Assembly: GCA_030654635.1 (NCBI GenBank)
Contig: JAURXE010000307.1
Span: 1 to 8,013, forward strand
Direction: 5' to 3'
DNA from: Pseudomonas sp.
Lineage (GTDB): Bacteria; Pseudomonadota; Gammaproteobacteria; Pseudomonadales; Pseudomonadaceae
DNA: 8,013 nucleotides
The notes below the pieces were generated by a model. The model was not told the origin of the DNA. It did not search any database and saw only the letters and a list, made by a program, of their open reading frames with translations. Position 1 is the stretch's first letter, and each line of letters opens with the position of its first letter. Shown one piece after another: positions 1 to 7,055 of this stretch. Made by a program: the position numbers and the translations under genes.

Positions 1-254
1 AACAAACTGGGGGTGCCGCCTCCGAAGAAAATCGAACTCAGCTGACGGCCATGCACATGCTGTAAATCGGCATCCAGATCGGCTAGCAGCGCGTCGACAT
101 AGGCGGCCTCCGGTAGATTTGGCCCGGCGGCATGGGAGTTAAAGTCGCAATAGGGGCATTTGCGCACGCACCAGGGGATATGGATATACAGCGATAGCGG
201 CGGTAGTTCGAAACCGGCGGGGGCGAGCTGCTGGTCGTTGTCTTGGCGACTCAT
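1..254 (-). CDS. hemW: HemW, radical-SAM heme chaperone (N-terminal part, cut by window edge)
   Basis: The first 84 residues are visible; the rest lies beyond the left edge. HemW is a radical-SAM family protein related to coproporphyrinogen dehydrogenase HemN. It is understood to bind heme and hand it to respiratory enzymes rather than act as the oxidase. The radical-SAM cluster motif CxxxCxxC is present as Cys29, Cys33 and Cys36 (CVRKCPYC), preceded by the typical SLYIHIPWC strand. A GGGTPSL motif at residues 78-84 fits the SAM-binding part of the family. HemN proper has a longer N-terminus before the cysteines, and the short lead here favours HemW. The start codon overlaps the rdgB stop as ATGA, so translation is probably coupled to rdgB. 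Older annotations call this gene a HemN-like oxidase. Confidence 0.93.
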   Translation of the reverse strand, partial: MSRQDNDQQLAPAGFELPPLSLYIHIPWCVRKCPYCDFNSHAAGPNLPEAAYVDALLADLDADLQHVHGRQLSSIFFGGGTPSL

Positions 255-844
255 AACCCCAGACGCTGCTTGAGCAAGCGCATGGCGATGGCGCGATGGC
301 TTAGCTGGTTTTTCTCAGCGGCCGGCAGTTCGGCGCTGGCGCAGTTGCGTTCGGCCACCCAAAACAGCGGGTCATAGCCAAAGCCCTGGCTGCCGCGCGG
401 TTCGCGCAAGATGCTGCCGTGCCAGAGACCTTCACAGACAATTGGTAGAGGGTCGTCGGCATGCCGCACCAGCGCCACGGCGCAGACAAACTGCGCGCCG
501 CGCTGCTCGTCCGGCACATCCTGCAGTGCCTCCAGCAGTTTGGCATTGTTGGCCGCATCGCCCTGACCATCGGCGTAGCGGGCCGAGTAGATGCCCGGTG
601 CGCCGCCGAGGTAGTCGACCGCCAAGCCTGAGTCGTCGGCCAATGCCGGCAGGCCTGAGACCCGCGCCGCATGACGGGCCTTGAGGATGGCGTTCTCGAT
701 AAAGGACAGGCCGGTTTCATCCGGCTCAATTAGGCTGAAAGCACTGACGGCCTGCACCTTGATGCTGTCGCCGAGCATGGCTTGCAGCTCTTTGAGTTTG
801 CCGGCGTTATGGCTGGCCAATACCAGTTCGGTCAGGGCTTTCAT
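251..844 (-). CDS. rdgB: RdgB/HAM1 family dITP/XTP pyrophosphatase
   Basis: This 197-residue protein has the full length of the HAM1/RdgB family. These enzymes hydrolyse non-canonical purine nucleoside triphosphates (dITP, ITP, XTP) to monophosphate and pyrophosphate, keeping deaminated purines out of DNA and RNA. Family signatures are in order: the nucleotide-binding [10 protein letters not shown] at residues 11-20, the ADDSGL metal/catalytic motif at 69-74 followed by [19 protein letters not shown] at 154-161, and the closing SHRAIAM at 182-188. The start overlaps the stop of the upstream DUF4426 gene (ATGA) and the stop overlaps the hemW start in the same way, so it sits in a three-gene coupled string. 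No signal peptide is seen; the protein should be cytosolic. Confidence 0.96.
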   Translation of the reverse strand: MKALTELVLASHNAGKLKELQAMLGDSIKVQAVSAFSLIEPDETGLSFIENAILKARHAARVSGLPALADDSGLAVDYLGGAPGIYSARYADGQGDAANNAKLLEALQDVPDEQRGAQFVCAVALVRHADDPLPIVCEGLWHGSILREPRGSQGFGYDPLFWVAERNCASAELPAAEKNQLSHRAIAMRLLKQRLGL

Positions 845-1260
845 TGGTCTGGGAAGAATTCTTGGCTGAAGTCGAAGCTGTGCGGCACGCCGTCAGCGCC
901 TTTGACGTTAAGGGTGAAGCGCAGCATTTCTTGTTGCTCGAAGGGGAACTGCGCCAGGTAGTAAATTGCTGTGCCTTCTTTGACTTGCTTGAAACTCAGC
1001 GGGCTGATTTGCCCGAGCAGGTTTTTCACCGCGCCACTGACTTGACCGGTGCTGGCCTTGCCGGCTTGCAGCAAAGCGACATTGACCACGCCTTGGCTCT
1101 TGCTGCGTACCAGGCCGACCGCTGCGGCCACTTCGGGCTGCAAGAAGCTGGAGTTGAAGGCGCTGTAATGCACATCCAGCGTGCCATAGCTTTGTTTCTG
1201 TTCGGCCATGGCCGGCAGTGCCAGGCAAAAGGCCAAAAGCACTAGGGCTAAACGTTGCAT
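841..1260 (-). CDS. DUF4426 small exported protein
   Basis: This is a 139-residue protein of the DUF4426 type, as found next to metW in Pseudomonas genomes; its function is unknown. Residues 1-19 form a classical signal peptide: Met-Gln-Arg, a hydrophobic core, and AMA before Glu20 as a likely signal peptidase I site. Cys12 lies inside the core but is not in a lipobox, so a lipoprotein is unlikely. The mature part of about 120 residues looks like a small beta-rich periplasmic domain (inference from alternating hydrophobics). The frame stays open far upstream, but the ATG at 1260 is chosen because AGAGGAG lies seven bases before it and because a signal peptide then begins the protein. It follows metW by 25 bases and overlaps rdgB by four. 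Confidence 0.85.
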   Translation of the reverse strand: MQRLALVLLAFCLALPAMAEQKQSYGTLDVHYSAFNSSFLQPEVAAAVGLVRSKSQGVVNVALLQAGKASTGQVSGAVKNLLGQISPLSFKQVKEGTAIYYLAQFPFEQQEMLRFTLNVKGADGVPHSFDFSQEFFPDQ

Positions 1261-1267
1261 GGTGATT

Positions 1268-1274
1268 CTCCTCT
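1268..1274 (-). promoter_or_regulatory. Ribosome binding site deciding the DUF4426 start
   Basis: AGAGGAG on the minus strand lies seven bases before the ATG at 1260. It fixes the short, signal-peptide-bearing start over longer in-frame alternatives that would run through the end of metW. Confidence 0.8.
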
Positions 1275-1285
1275 GTTTGCGCTGA

Positions 1286-1909
1286 TTATTCAGATCGCGC
1301 GGGCGGCTGCATGGGGCTCGGGCCGCTGACGCGATAGATGCCAATCTCACCAAATAGATTAGGCCAAATTCGGCTGGCCCAGTGATGCCTGTGCAGGCGA
1401 TCCACGGCCAGGCGATCGAGCACCCGCACCTGGCGCTGGTGGCAGAGTTCCTCGAAGTCGAGGAAGGTGCAGAAGTGAATGTTCGGCGTGTTGTACCAAG
1501 TGTAGGGCAGGAACTCAGAGACCGGCATCTGGCCACGGCGCAGCAAATCCCAGCGACACCGCCAATGGCCGAAGTTGGGGAAGGTGATGATGCACTGGCG
1601 GCCGATGCGCAGCATCTCTTCCAGCAGCCGGTCGGGATACTGCACGGCTTGCAGGGCCTGGGTCATTACCACCACATCAAAACTGTTGCTGGCAAAGTTG
1701 CTCAGGCCCTGGTCGAGGTCTTGCTCGATCACGTTGATGCCTTTGTGCAGGCATTGGGCGATGTTATCGGCGTCGATTTCCAGGCCATAGCCGCTGACCT
1801 GTTTGTGGTCGCGCAGCCAGGCGAGTAGTTCGCCATCGCCGCAGCCGAGGTCGAGCACCCGGCTGCCGGTCGGGATCCAGTCTTGAATGATGTCTAGGTC
1901 GGCTCTCAT
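1286..1909 (-). CDS. metW: MetW, methionine biosynthesis protein (methyltransferase fold)
   Basis: MetW is a class I SAM-dependent methyltransferase-fold protein encoded with metX in many proteobacteria. It is needed for methionine synthesis and is thought to act with MetX in homoserine acylation rather than by an established methyl transfer. The 207-residue protein shows motif I VLDLGCGDG at residues 18-26, an acidic residue ending the second strand (GLEID), and the family-typical TFPNFGHWRCRW and LPYTWYNTPNIHFCT segments. The last dozen residues after the conserved GIYRV look like a loose tail. It begins 12 bases after metX, and a weak TGAGG Shine-Dalgarno-like sequence overlaps the metX stop. 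This supports co-transcription and coupled translation of the pair. Confidence 0.96.
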   Translation of the reverse strand: MRADLDIIQDWIPTGSRVLDLGCGDGELLAWLRDHKQVSGYGLEIDADNIAQCLHKGINVIEQDLDQGLSNFASNSFDVVVMTQALQAVQYPDRLLEEMLRIGRQCIITFPNFGHWRCRWDLLRRGQMPVSEFLPYTWYNTPNIHFCTFLDFEELCHQRQVRVLDRLAVDRLHRHHWASRIWPNLFGEIGIYRVSGPSPMQPPARSE

Positions 1910-1921
1910 GTCAGGACGGCC

Positions 1922-3061
1922 TCAAACGCTAATTCGCTGCATATAGGCGTTGAAGGCCTGCAGGTAGCGTGGAATAGGGATCAGAAAGGCGTCGTGGCCT
2001 TGCGGGGCGTCGATTTCCAGGTAGCTGACGTTTTTGTCGGCGGCCATCAAGGCATCGACCAACTCGCGCGAGCGGGCCGGCGAGAAGCGCCAGTCGGTGG
2101 TAAAGGACATCACGCAAAAATCCGCCTGGGCCGGCGCCAGTGCCTTGGCCAGGTCGCCGCCTTGGCTGGCGGCCGGGTCGAAGTAGTCGAGCGCCTTGGT
2201 CATCAACAAGTAGGTGTTGGCGTCGAAGCGCCCGGAAAACTCTTCGCCCTGATAGCGCAGGTAGCTTTCGACCTGAAACTCGACGCTGTGAAAGTCGTAA
2301 TTGAGCTTGTCGCTCTTCAGGTCTCGGCCGAATTTCTCACCCATGGCGTCATCCGACAAATAGGTGATATGGCCGACCATGCGCGCCAAGATCAGCCCGC
2401 GCTTGGGGATGACGCCGCGCTCCTGAAAGTGCCCCCCGTGAAAGTCCGGGTCGGACAGAATCGCCTGGCGCGCCACCTCGTTAAAGGCAATGTTTTGCGC
2501 CGACAGTTTGGGTGCGCAGGCGATAGCCAAACAATGGCGGACACGCTCGGGGTAACTGATGGTCCATTGCAGCGCCTGCATGCCGCCGAGGCTGCCGCCC
2601 ACCACTGCCGCCCATTGGCCTATGCCGAGGCGCTCTGCCAGCAGTGCTTGGCTATGGACCCAGTCCTCCACCGTCATCATCGGGAAGTCGGCGCCGTAGG
2701 GCTTGCCGGTTTCGGGATTGATACTGGAGGGCCCAGTCGAGCCATTGCAGCCGCCCAGATTGTTCAGGCTGACGACAAAGAATTTATTCGTATCTATAGG
2801 TTTGCCGGGGCCGATACAGCTGTCCCACCAGCCCGGTTTGCGCTCGTCGACACTGTGATAACCGGCGGCATGGTGATGGCCGGACAGTGCATGGCAAATC
2901 AGCACGGCGTTGCTGCCCGTGGCGTTTAGCTGGCCATAGGTTTCATACACCAGCTGGTAATTGGCCAGGCTGCGCCCGCAAGCCAGTTGCAGGGGCTCAA
3001 GGAACTGTTCGGTCTGGGGGCTGACGAGGCCAACGGAATCTTCTGCAAAGACGCTGGGCAT
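1922..3061 (-). CDS. metX: MetX, homoserine O-acyltransferase (probably O-succinyltransferase)
   Basis: MetX acylates L-homoserine, the first committed step of methionine synthesis; it is an alpha/beta-hydrolase-fold enzyme. In P. aeruginosa this family member uses succinyl-CoA, and the close likeness makes that probable here, though other MetX proteins use acetyl-CoA. With the start at 3061 the protein has 379 residues. The nucleophile elbow GGSLGG contains Ser157; the other triad members are Asp323 in TTDWRFSP and His356 in QGHDAF. The conserved [12 protein letters not shown] segment is also present. A GTG five codons upstream (3076) is open, but the ATG matches the remembered Pseudomonas start ([14 protein letters not shown] pattern) and has AGCAGG close before it. 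No SAM riboswitch is recognisable upstream. Confidence 0.97.
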   Translation of the reverse strand: MPSVFAEDSVGLVSPQTEQFLEPLQLACGRSLANYQLVYETYGQLNATGSNAVLICHALSGHHHAAGYHSVDERKPGWWDSCIGPGKPIDTNKFFVVSLNNLGGCNGSTGPSSINPETGKPYGADFPMMTVEDWVHSQALLAERLGIGQWAAVVGGSLGGMQALQWTISYPERVRHCLAIACAPKLSAQNIAFNEVARQAILSDPDFHGGHFQERGVIPKRGLILARMVGHITYLSDDAMGEKFGRDLKSDKLNYDFHSVEFQVESYLRYQGEEFSGRFDANTYLLMTKALDYFDPAASQGGDLAKALAPAQADFCVMSFTTDWRFSPARSRELVDALMAADKNVSYLEIDAPQGHDAFLIPIPRYLQAFNAYMQRISV

Positions 3062-3101
3062 TGAGCCTGCTCGCACTTAAATAAGGCGCCAGTCTAAAGA
3101 G

Positions 3102-3134
3102 CGCCGCCCCCTGCGGCAAGGGCAGGGGGCGGCG
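3102..3134 (-). terminator. Perfect 13-bp GC-rich stem-loop after the dynamin-like gene
   Basis: Positions 3102-3114 and 3122-3134 are exact reverse complements, almost all G and C, with a 7-base loop. Read on the minus strand the hairpin lies 38 bases after the GTPase stop and is followed by CTCTTTAGAC, a short and imperfect T run. It fits an intrinsic terminator for the GTPase gene, perhaps a leaky one. It lies about 40 bases before the metX start, so it could equally lower read-through into metX. It might instead stabilise the upstream transcript. Confidence 0.7.
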
Positions 3135-3172
3135 AGCAGCTGGTTAAGAGGGCAAGGCTGGGAGCTTGGTGT

Positions 3173-5155
3173 TTATTCGGCGACGCTCAGGTTGCGGCCG
3201 GCGCCGGGCAGGCTGACGACTTTGCCTTGGCGCTGCACCGGTGCCGGACGGCGCAGCACGCGCAGCATGTCGTTGGCTTGGGCCAGCTGTTGCTCGAGTT
3301 CGTTGTTGTAACCGGCCAGGTGCTGGCTGCGCTGACGGCTTTGCTGGGTCTCTTGGGCCAGGGCTTTGAGGCGCAGCATGTGGGTTTCGAGTAGTTGCTT
3401 GTTCTCCAGGGTGTGTTGCATCAACGGAGTCAGTGCGTCGCTGGCCCATTGCTCGGCATCTTGGCGCAGGCGCTGATGCAGGCCGATAACTTCCTGCACC
3501 AGAGTGGCGAAGAAGCGCCGGCTGAGGGTGCTTTGATTGGTCAGTATGGTTTTTAAATGCAGGCGGAATTGGTCGGCTTGCACTTGCAGCTGCTTGAGTT
3601 CGCGCAGCGGTCGCTTGAGGTTAAATAACGGTGCGTCGACGCCGTGCAGTGGGTTGTCTTGGTTATGTCGGTGATAGATAGCTGCGACCATTTTATTGGC
3701 CAGTTCGGCTTCATGGCCGAGGTTGTGCAGGTCGGCTTCGATGGAGCGGAAGAAGTGCAAAATGGTCTGGTTGATGCCGAAGGTGGTCCAGCTACCCGTA
3801 AGGTTTTTACCCAGCAGTTCGAGGTGCCCGTCGAGCTGCTCGCTGCGCACCGAGTTGCGCAGCAGATCGCCTTGACGCTTGAGCAGGCGCTGGTTGGTTT
3901 TTAGTCCGAGCAGGCGCTTGTGGTGCTGGCCGTGGTCTTCTTTGGTTTTGGCGGTCAGTTCAAACAGTAACTGGCCGTTATCCTGCTGGTGAGTGGAAAG
4001 CAGCTGGTGCTGTTCGCGCACCTTGTCCAGGCGCAGGTTGAGTACGTGTTGACTGTTTTGCAGCAGTCCCAACACTTGGTTGACGACCCGGTCTTCGATC
4101 AAGCGTTCTTTCTGGGCGACGATGCGCTCACAGAGCAGCGTTTCTAGTCCCGCCAGCTGACTGCGGTCGAGCAGTGCCTGATCCTTGCGGACCTTGGCCA
4201 GCAACGCTTGCTTGGCCGAGACCGGCAGCACGTTTTCGTTGGCGATACCCAGTTGCTTGGCGGTGGCGCTGCGGATTTTCTCGATGGCGTGTTGCACAAA
4301 AGTCTCGCCGGCGAGGTCGTCCCAGAGCACGTCGATCTTGTTCAGGACAGCCAGCAGGCAAACCGGATTTTCTTCATCCAGATGCAAAATGTGTTGTTGC
4401 CAGACGGCCATGTCTCTGGCGGTGAAGCCGGTGTCGGCCGAGAGCAGGAAGATAATCGCCTGGGCGCTGGGCAGCATCGATAGGGTGAGTTCAGGCTCGC
4501 TGCCCAGGGCGTTCAAACCGGGGGTGTCGAGAATTCGCAGGCCTTGGCGCAGCAAGGGGTGGTCGAAATTGACTATGGCATGCCGCCAGGCGGGCACCAG
4601 CACTATGCCGGGCTTGCCGGCGCTTTCGAGCATGTCGGGATGAAAGCCCAGCTGAATCGCCTGGGCGACCGGCATGGGTTTGGTCTTGGCCACCTGAGTA
4701 AAGGCCTGCACCATATTGTCGGGGTCGCTCAGGTCCAGCGGGATATTCACCCAATGGCTGGGGATGCGCTTGAACTGGGCCACGCTGGCTTGCGCTGCGC
4801 GAGTTTCAATCGGCAACAAACGAATATAGGAGCGCTCGGAGCGCGGGTCAAAAAACAGCTCAGTTGGGCACATGGTGGTGCGCCCGGCGTGGGAGGGCAG
4901 CATGCGCTGGCCGTACTCGGAGAAAAACAGGCTGTTGATCAACTCGGTCTTGCCGCGTGAGTACTCACCCACGAACGCCAGGGTGATGTGATCAGTGCGC
5001 AGCAGTTTCAGCGCGCGCTCAAGCTTGGCCTCGACGGCGTCGGAGCTCAGATGATTGTGCGCCAGCCAGCTGCGGTAGCGGGTGATTTCGCGCATTAACT
5101 GACGTTTCCAGGCAACGTAAGCCGTTACCTGTTGGCTGAGTCGCTCCATGCTCAT
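3173..5155 (-). CDS. Dynamin-family large GTPase (bacterial dynamin-like protein)
   Basis: The 660-residue product carries an N-terminal dynamin-type GTPase domain (roughly 50-320). The P-loop GEYSRGKT is at 63-70, with Ser66 at the place of the dynamin catalytic serine. Tandem threonines in GRTTMCPTE (93-94) form G2, DTPG is at 210-213 (G3), NKID at 272-275 (G4), and VSAK at 312-315 resembles G5. The remaining 340 residues are charged, Gln/Leu-rich and mostly helical, with probable coiled coil at about 560-635 and a basic, likely disordered tail. No signal peptide or clear membrane span is seen. The protein resembles the dynamin family proteins of about 650 residues in beta- and gammaproteobacteria with an SRGK[ST]ELIN...AGRTTMCPTE signature; their role is uncharacterised as far as I know. 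Bacterial dynamins generally remodel or protect membranes, so a membrane role is inference. It has its own promoter-like sequence and terminator and no obvious partner gene. Confidence 0.87.
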   Translation of the reverse strand: MSMERLSQQVTAYVAWKRQLMREITRYRSWLAHNHLSSDAVEAKLERALKLLRTDHITLAFVGEYSRGKTELINSLFFSEYGQRMLPSHAGRTTMCPTELFFDPRSERSYIRLLPIETRAAQASVAQFKRIPSHWVNIPLDLSDPDNMVQAFTQVAKTKPMPVAQAIQLGFHPDMLESAGKPGIVLVPAWRHAIVNFDHPLLRQGLRILDTPGLNALGSEPELTLSMLPSAQAIIFLLSADTGFTARDMAVWQQHILHLDEENPVCLLAVLNKIDVLWDDLAGETFVQHAIEKIRSATAKQLGIANENVLPVSAKQALLAKVRKDQALLDRSQLAGLETLLCERIVAQKERLIEDRVVNQVLGLLQNSQHVLNLRLDKVREQHQLLSTHQQDNGQLLFELTAKTKEDHGQHHKRLLGLKTNQRLLKRQGDLLRNSVRSEQLDGHLELLGKNLTGSWTTFGINQTILHFFRSIEADLHNLGHEAELANKMVAAIYHRHNQDNPLHGVDAPLFNLKRPLRELKQLQVQADQFRLHLKTILTNQSTLSRRFFATLVQEVIGLHQRLRQDAEQWASDALTPLMQHTLENKQLLETHMLRLKALAQETQQSRQRSQHLAGYNNELEQQLAQANDMLRVLRRPAPVQRQGKVVSLPGAGRNLSVAE

Positions 5156-5162
5156 GTTGTTG

Positions 5163-5169
5163 CTCCTCT
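5163..5169 (-). promoter_or_regulatory. Ribosome binding site deciding the GTPase start
   Basis: AGAGGAG lies seven bases before the ATG at 5155. The frame is also open to an ATG at 5266, which would add 37 residues, but that codon has no Shine-Dalgarno sequence and falls about six bases after the predicted transcription start. The shorter protein is therefore preferred. Confidence 0.82.
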
Positions 5170-5278
5170 GCTCGCATCCTGCTAGTTGGTCGGCAAGATC
5201 AATGGGGACAGTTGCTAATCTTGACGGGCTGTTAGTGGCGCACAGCGGCGGGCAGATAGTGTCCATTTGATAGCATGC

Positions 5279-5306
5279 ATTATGGCGAACTACTTCTTAG
5301 CGTCAA
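5279..5306 (-). promoter_or_regulatory. Sigma-70-like promoter for the GTPase gene
   Basis: On the minus strand TTGACG (5306-5301) is followed after 16 bases by CATAAT (5284-5279), each one mismatch from consensus. Transcription would start near 5272, leaving a leader of about 115 bases before the ATG. It faces the GTPase gene and lies well clear of yggU. A second, weaker TTGACT near the yggU stop with TATGGC downstream is also possible. Confidence 0.6.
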
Positions 5307-5323
5307 ACAGTTAGCGCCATAAT
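5279..5323. repeat. 9-bp perfect inverted repeat around the promoter
   Basis: ATTATGGCG at 5279-5287 is exactly matched by CGCCATAAT at 5315-5323, with 27 bases between. One arm covers the whole -10 hexamer and three further bases; the other lies just upstream of the -35. This is the arrangement of a two-site operator. The -35 area also carries a direct repeat TTAGCG (5297-5302 and 5311-5316), whose starts are 14 bases apart. Confidence 0.6.
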
Positions 5324-5339
5324 CCCACCTTAAGGTCAG

Positions 5340-5636
5340 TCAAGGTGACCGAGCGGTCAGTCCGGGTAATTCGGGCAGCTTTTTCGGTTGGCGAATGCGC
5401 ACCCGCTTTTGCCGGTTGAGCTCGCCACTGAGCAGCTCAACCTGGCTTTTTGCGACCCCAAAGGCGGCACCCAGAAAGGCCAGCAGGTGGGCGTTGGCTT
5501 TGCCTTCGACAGGGGGCGCGGTGAGGCGAATTTTCAGTCGCTCACCGTGCAGGCCGGCAAACTCATCGCAGCTGGCCTTGGGCTGTAGATGGCAGTCGAG
5601 GATCAGGTCCTCGCCGTCCCAGCGGAAATACGCCAT
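5340..5636 (-). CDS. yggU: YggU, DUF167 family protein
   Basis: This is a 98-residue member of the DUF167/YggU family, small cytosolic alpha/beta proteins of unknown function. Family features are seen: a strand ending in LQPKAS, the conserved LKIRLTAPPVEGKANA block (35-50), the following helix, and a VELLSGELNRQKRVRI strand near residue 66. The C-terminal dozen residues are probably disordered. Its start overlaps the yggT stop by one base (TAATG), the usual Pseudomonas arrangement, so translation is likely coupled. In P. aeruginosa the equivalent gene is, from memory, directly followed by metX; here the GTPase gene intervenes. Confidence 0.91.
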   Translation of the reverse strand: MAYFRWDGEDLILDCHLQPKASCDEFAGLHGERLKIRLTAPPVEGKANAHLLAFLGAAFGVAKSQVELLSGELNRQKRVRIRQPKKLPELPGLTARSP

Positions 5637-6226
5637 TACATCAGCATGCGCAGTACGTCAGGCATGCCGGTCATTTGCGCCAGGTTGTTAATCACCAGCA
5701 TGTCCAGCAGCTTGATTGCGATAAAGGCGAAGATCGGCGACAGGTCCAGCCCGCCCATGCTTGGCAAGAGCTTGCGAAAGGGCATCAGCAGCGGCTCGCA
5801 CAGCTGATTGACCAGCAGTGCGGCGGGATTGTGGCTGCCTTGGGCCACCCAAGAGAGGATCACGCTGATGATCAGGGAATAGAAGAAGATGTTGATAAAC
5901 AGCGCAGTAATGCCAATCAGCGACCAGATCAGTAGCTGGATTGGGCTGCCGGTAGTGCCATAGGCCAGCAACATGGTCAGCGCCATCAACACCAGCTGTA
6001 CCAGCAGGGCCAGCACCAGTGAGGCAATATCCAGTCCGGCAATGCTGGGGATAATGCGGCGCAGCGGCTTGAGCAACGGTTGGGTGGCGCGCACCGCAAA
6101 CTGGCTGAGGGGGTTGTAGAAATCGGCGCGCACCAACTGCAGGATGAAGCGCAGCAGCACGATCATCAGGTACAGGCTGCCGAGGGTTTGCAGGACGTAG
6201 AGTGCTGCTTGATTTAATTGATCCAT
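5636..6226 (-). CDS. yggT: YggT family integral membrane protein
   Basis: This 196-residue inner-membrane protein contains two YggT repeats. The first repeat reads NPLSQF...TQPLLKPLRRIIPSIAGLD (about 38-66) and the second HNPAA...CEPLLMPFRKLLPSMGGLD (about 132-161), each followed by a hydrophobic helix. Hydrophobic stretches at about 8-32, 65-90, 98-128 and 163-180 suggest four or five membrane segments. The family includes YlmG, which lies in the division-associated ylm cluster of Gram-positive bacteria and whose plastid/cyanobacterial relatives affect nucleoid or cytochrome maturation; the gammaproteobacterial role is unsettled. AAGGAG six bases before the ATG overlaps the proC stop, and only ten bases separate the two genes. 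Confidence 0.95.
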   Translation of the reverse strand: MDQLNQAALYVLQTLGSLYLMIVLLRFILQLVRADFYNPLSQFAVRATQPLLKPLRRIIPSIAGLDIASLVLALLVQLVLMALTMLLAYGTTGSPIQLLIWSLIGITALFINIFFYSLIISVILSWVAQGSHNPAALLVNQLCEPLLMPFRKLLPSMGGLDLSPIFAFIAIKLLDMLVINNLAQMTGMPDVLRMLM

Positions 6227-6236
6227 GTTGTGCTCC

Positions 6237-7055
6237 TTATTGACCCAGCTCTTCGGCGAGTGCGGCCGAGCGTGCGGCCGCGGCGTTTAACGCTTGTTCG
6301 ACCAGGGCTTCGAAACCGCCGGCCTGGAAAGTTTTGATCGCCGCCTCGGTGGTGCCATTCGGTGAGGTCACGCGGCGGCGCAGTTCACTGGCATCCACGT
6401 CGCTGGCCAGTGCCATGCGCGCGGCGCCGAGGGCGGTTTGCTGGGTGAGTTTGAGAGCGCTCGCGGGCGACAGGCCGAGTTTTTCCCCGGCGGCGACCAT
6501 GGCTTCGATCAGTAAGAAGAAATACGCCGGACCGCTGCCGGACACCGCAGTCACCGCATCGATCTGCTGCTCGTTATCCAGCCACAAGGCCAAGCCCACC
6601 GCCGATAACAGTTGTTCAGCCTGCTGACGTTGCGGGGCCGACACCTGGGCGTTGGCATACAGGCCGCTGACGCCTTCGCGCAGCAAGGCCGGGGTGTTGG
6701 GCATGCAGCGCACGATGGCGCGGTTACCCAGCCAGCGTTCCAGGCTGGCGCAGCCGATGCCGGCGGCAATCGAGACGATCAGCTGACCGGGTTTAAGGTT
6801 GTTGGCCAGCTCCAGGCAGACGGTTTTCATCACCTGGGGTTTGACGGCCAGCACCACCAGGTCGGCGCCCTGTATGGCGTCGGCATTATGGGCAAAAACT
6901 TGGATGCCCAGTTCGGCGGCCACTTTACCGCGCTGCTCGGCTCCAGGCTCACTGGCGCAGATGGCGCTGGCGGCCACGCCTTGTGCCCGCAGGCCACCAA
7001 TCAGGCTGGCGGCCATGTTACCGGCGCCGATAAAGGCAATACGTGTGCTGCTCAT
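6237..7055 (-). CDS. proC: ProC, pyrroline-5-carboxylate reductase
   Basis: ProC reduces 1-pyrroline-5-carboxylate to L-proline with NAD(P)H, the last step of proline synthesis in the cytosol. The 272-residue protein has the expected length. The Rossmann motif GAGNMA is at residues 10-15, VKPQ at 71-74, RCMPNTPALLREG at 116-128, and the substrate/dimer motifs VSGSGPAYFF at 171-180 and TSPNGTTE at 230-237. The start codon overlaps the yggS stop (ATGA), with AAGGAA eight bases upstream inside the end of yggS. The gene is therefore translated as part of the yggS operon. Nothing unusual is seen. Confidence 0.97.
   Translation of the reverse strand: MSSTRIAFIGAGNMAASLIGGLRAQGVAASAICASEPGAEQRGKVAAELGIQVFAHNADAIQGADLVVLAVKPQVMKTVCLELANNLKPGQLIVSIAAGIGCASLERWLGNRAIVRCMPNTPALLREGVSGLYANAQVSAPQRQQAEQLLSAVGLALWLDNEQQIDAVTAVSGSGPAYFFLLIEAMVAAGEKLGLSPASALKLTQQTALGAARMALASDVDASELRRRVTSPNGTTEAAIKTFQAGGFEALVEQALNAAAARSAALAEELGQ

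Larger units (their letters stand above)
5156..5339 (-). other. 184-bp intergenic region: probable GTPase promoter and leader
   Basis: This gap between yggU and the GTPase gene contains no coding sequence I can support. From its yggU end it holds a 10-bp palindrome ACCTTAAGGT (5327-5336), an inverted repeat with arms at 5315-5323 and 5279-5287, a sigma-70-like promoter, and an untranslated leader of roughly 115 bases. The leader has a small possible hairpin (CAAGAT/ATCTTG arms at 5194-5199 and 5218-5223). No tRNA, IS end or att-like site was recognised. Confidence 0.6.

Noticed and set aside
1994..2929. A 311-codon open frame on the plus strand opposite metX
   Set aside because: It lies wholly antisense to a clearly conserved enzyme, has no family features, and is the sort of long shadow frame expected from GC-rich codon use.
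3062..3172. SAM riboswitch upstream of metX
   Set aside because: The interval is too short and contains a simple GC hairpin; no SAM-I or SAM-II core could be recognised.
3173..5155. Identity with E. coli CrfC (YjdA), the clamp-binding dynamin
   Set aside because: The P-loop region differs (GEYSRGKTE against the CrfC type), the protein is shorter, and no convincing sliding-clamp motif is seen; the C-terminal VVSLPGA is not a good match.
5156..5266. N-terminal extension of the GTPase by 37 residues from an ATG at 5266
   Set aside because: There is no Shine-Dalgarno sequence before it, the added residues resemble translated non-coding sequence, and a strong ribosome binding site precedes the ATG at 5155.
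5156..5339. Insertion-sequence or integrase scar beside the GTPase gene
   Set aside because: The inverted repeat was considered as a mobile-element end, but no matching copy lies at the other side of the gene near 3062-3172, there is no target duplication, and no transposase or integrase is present.
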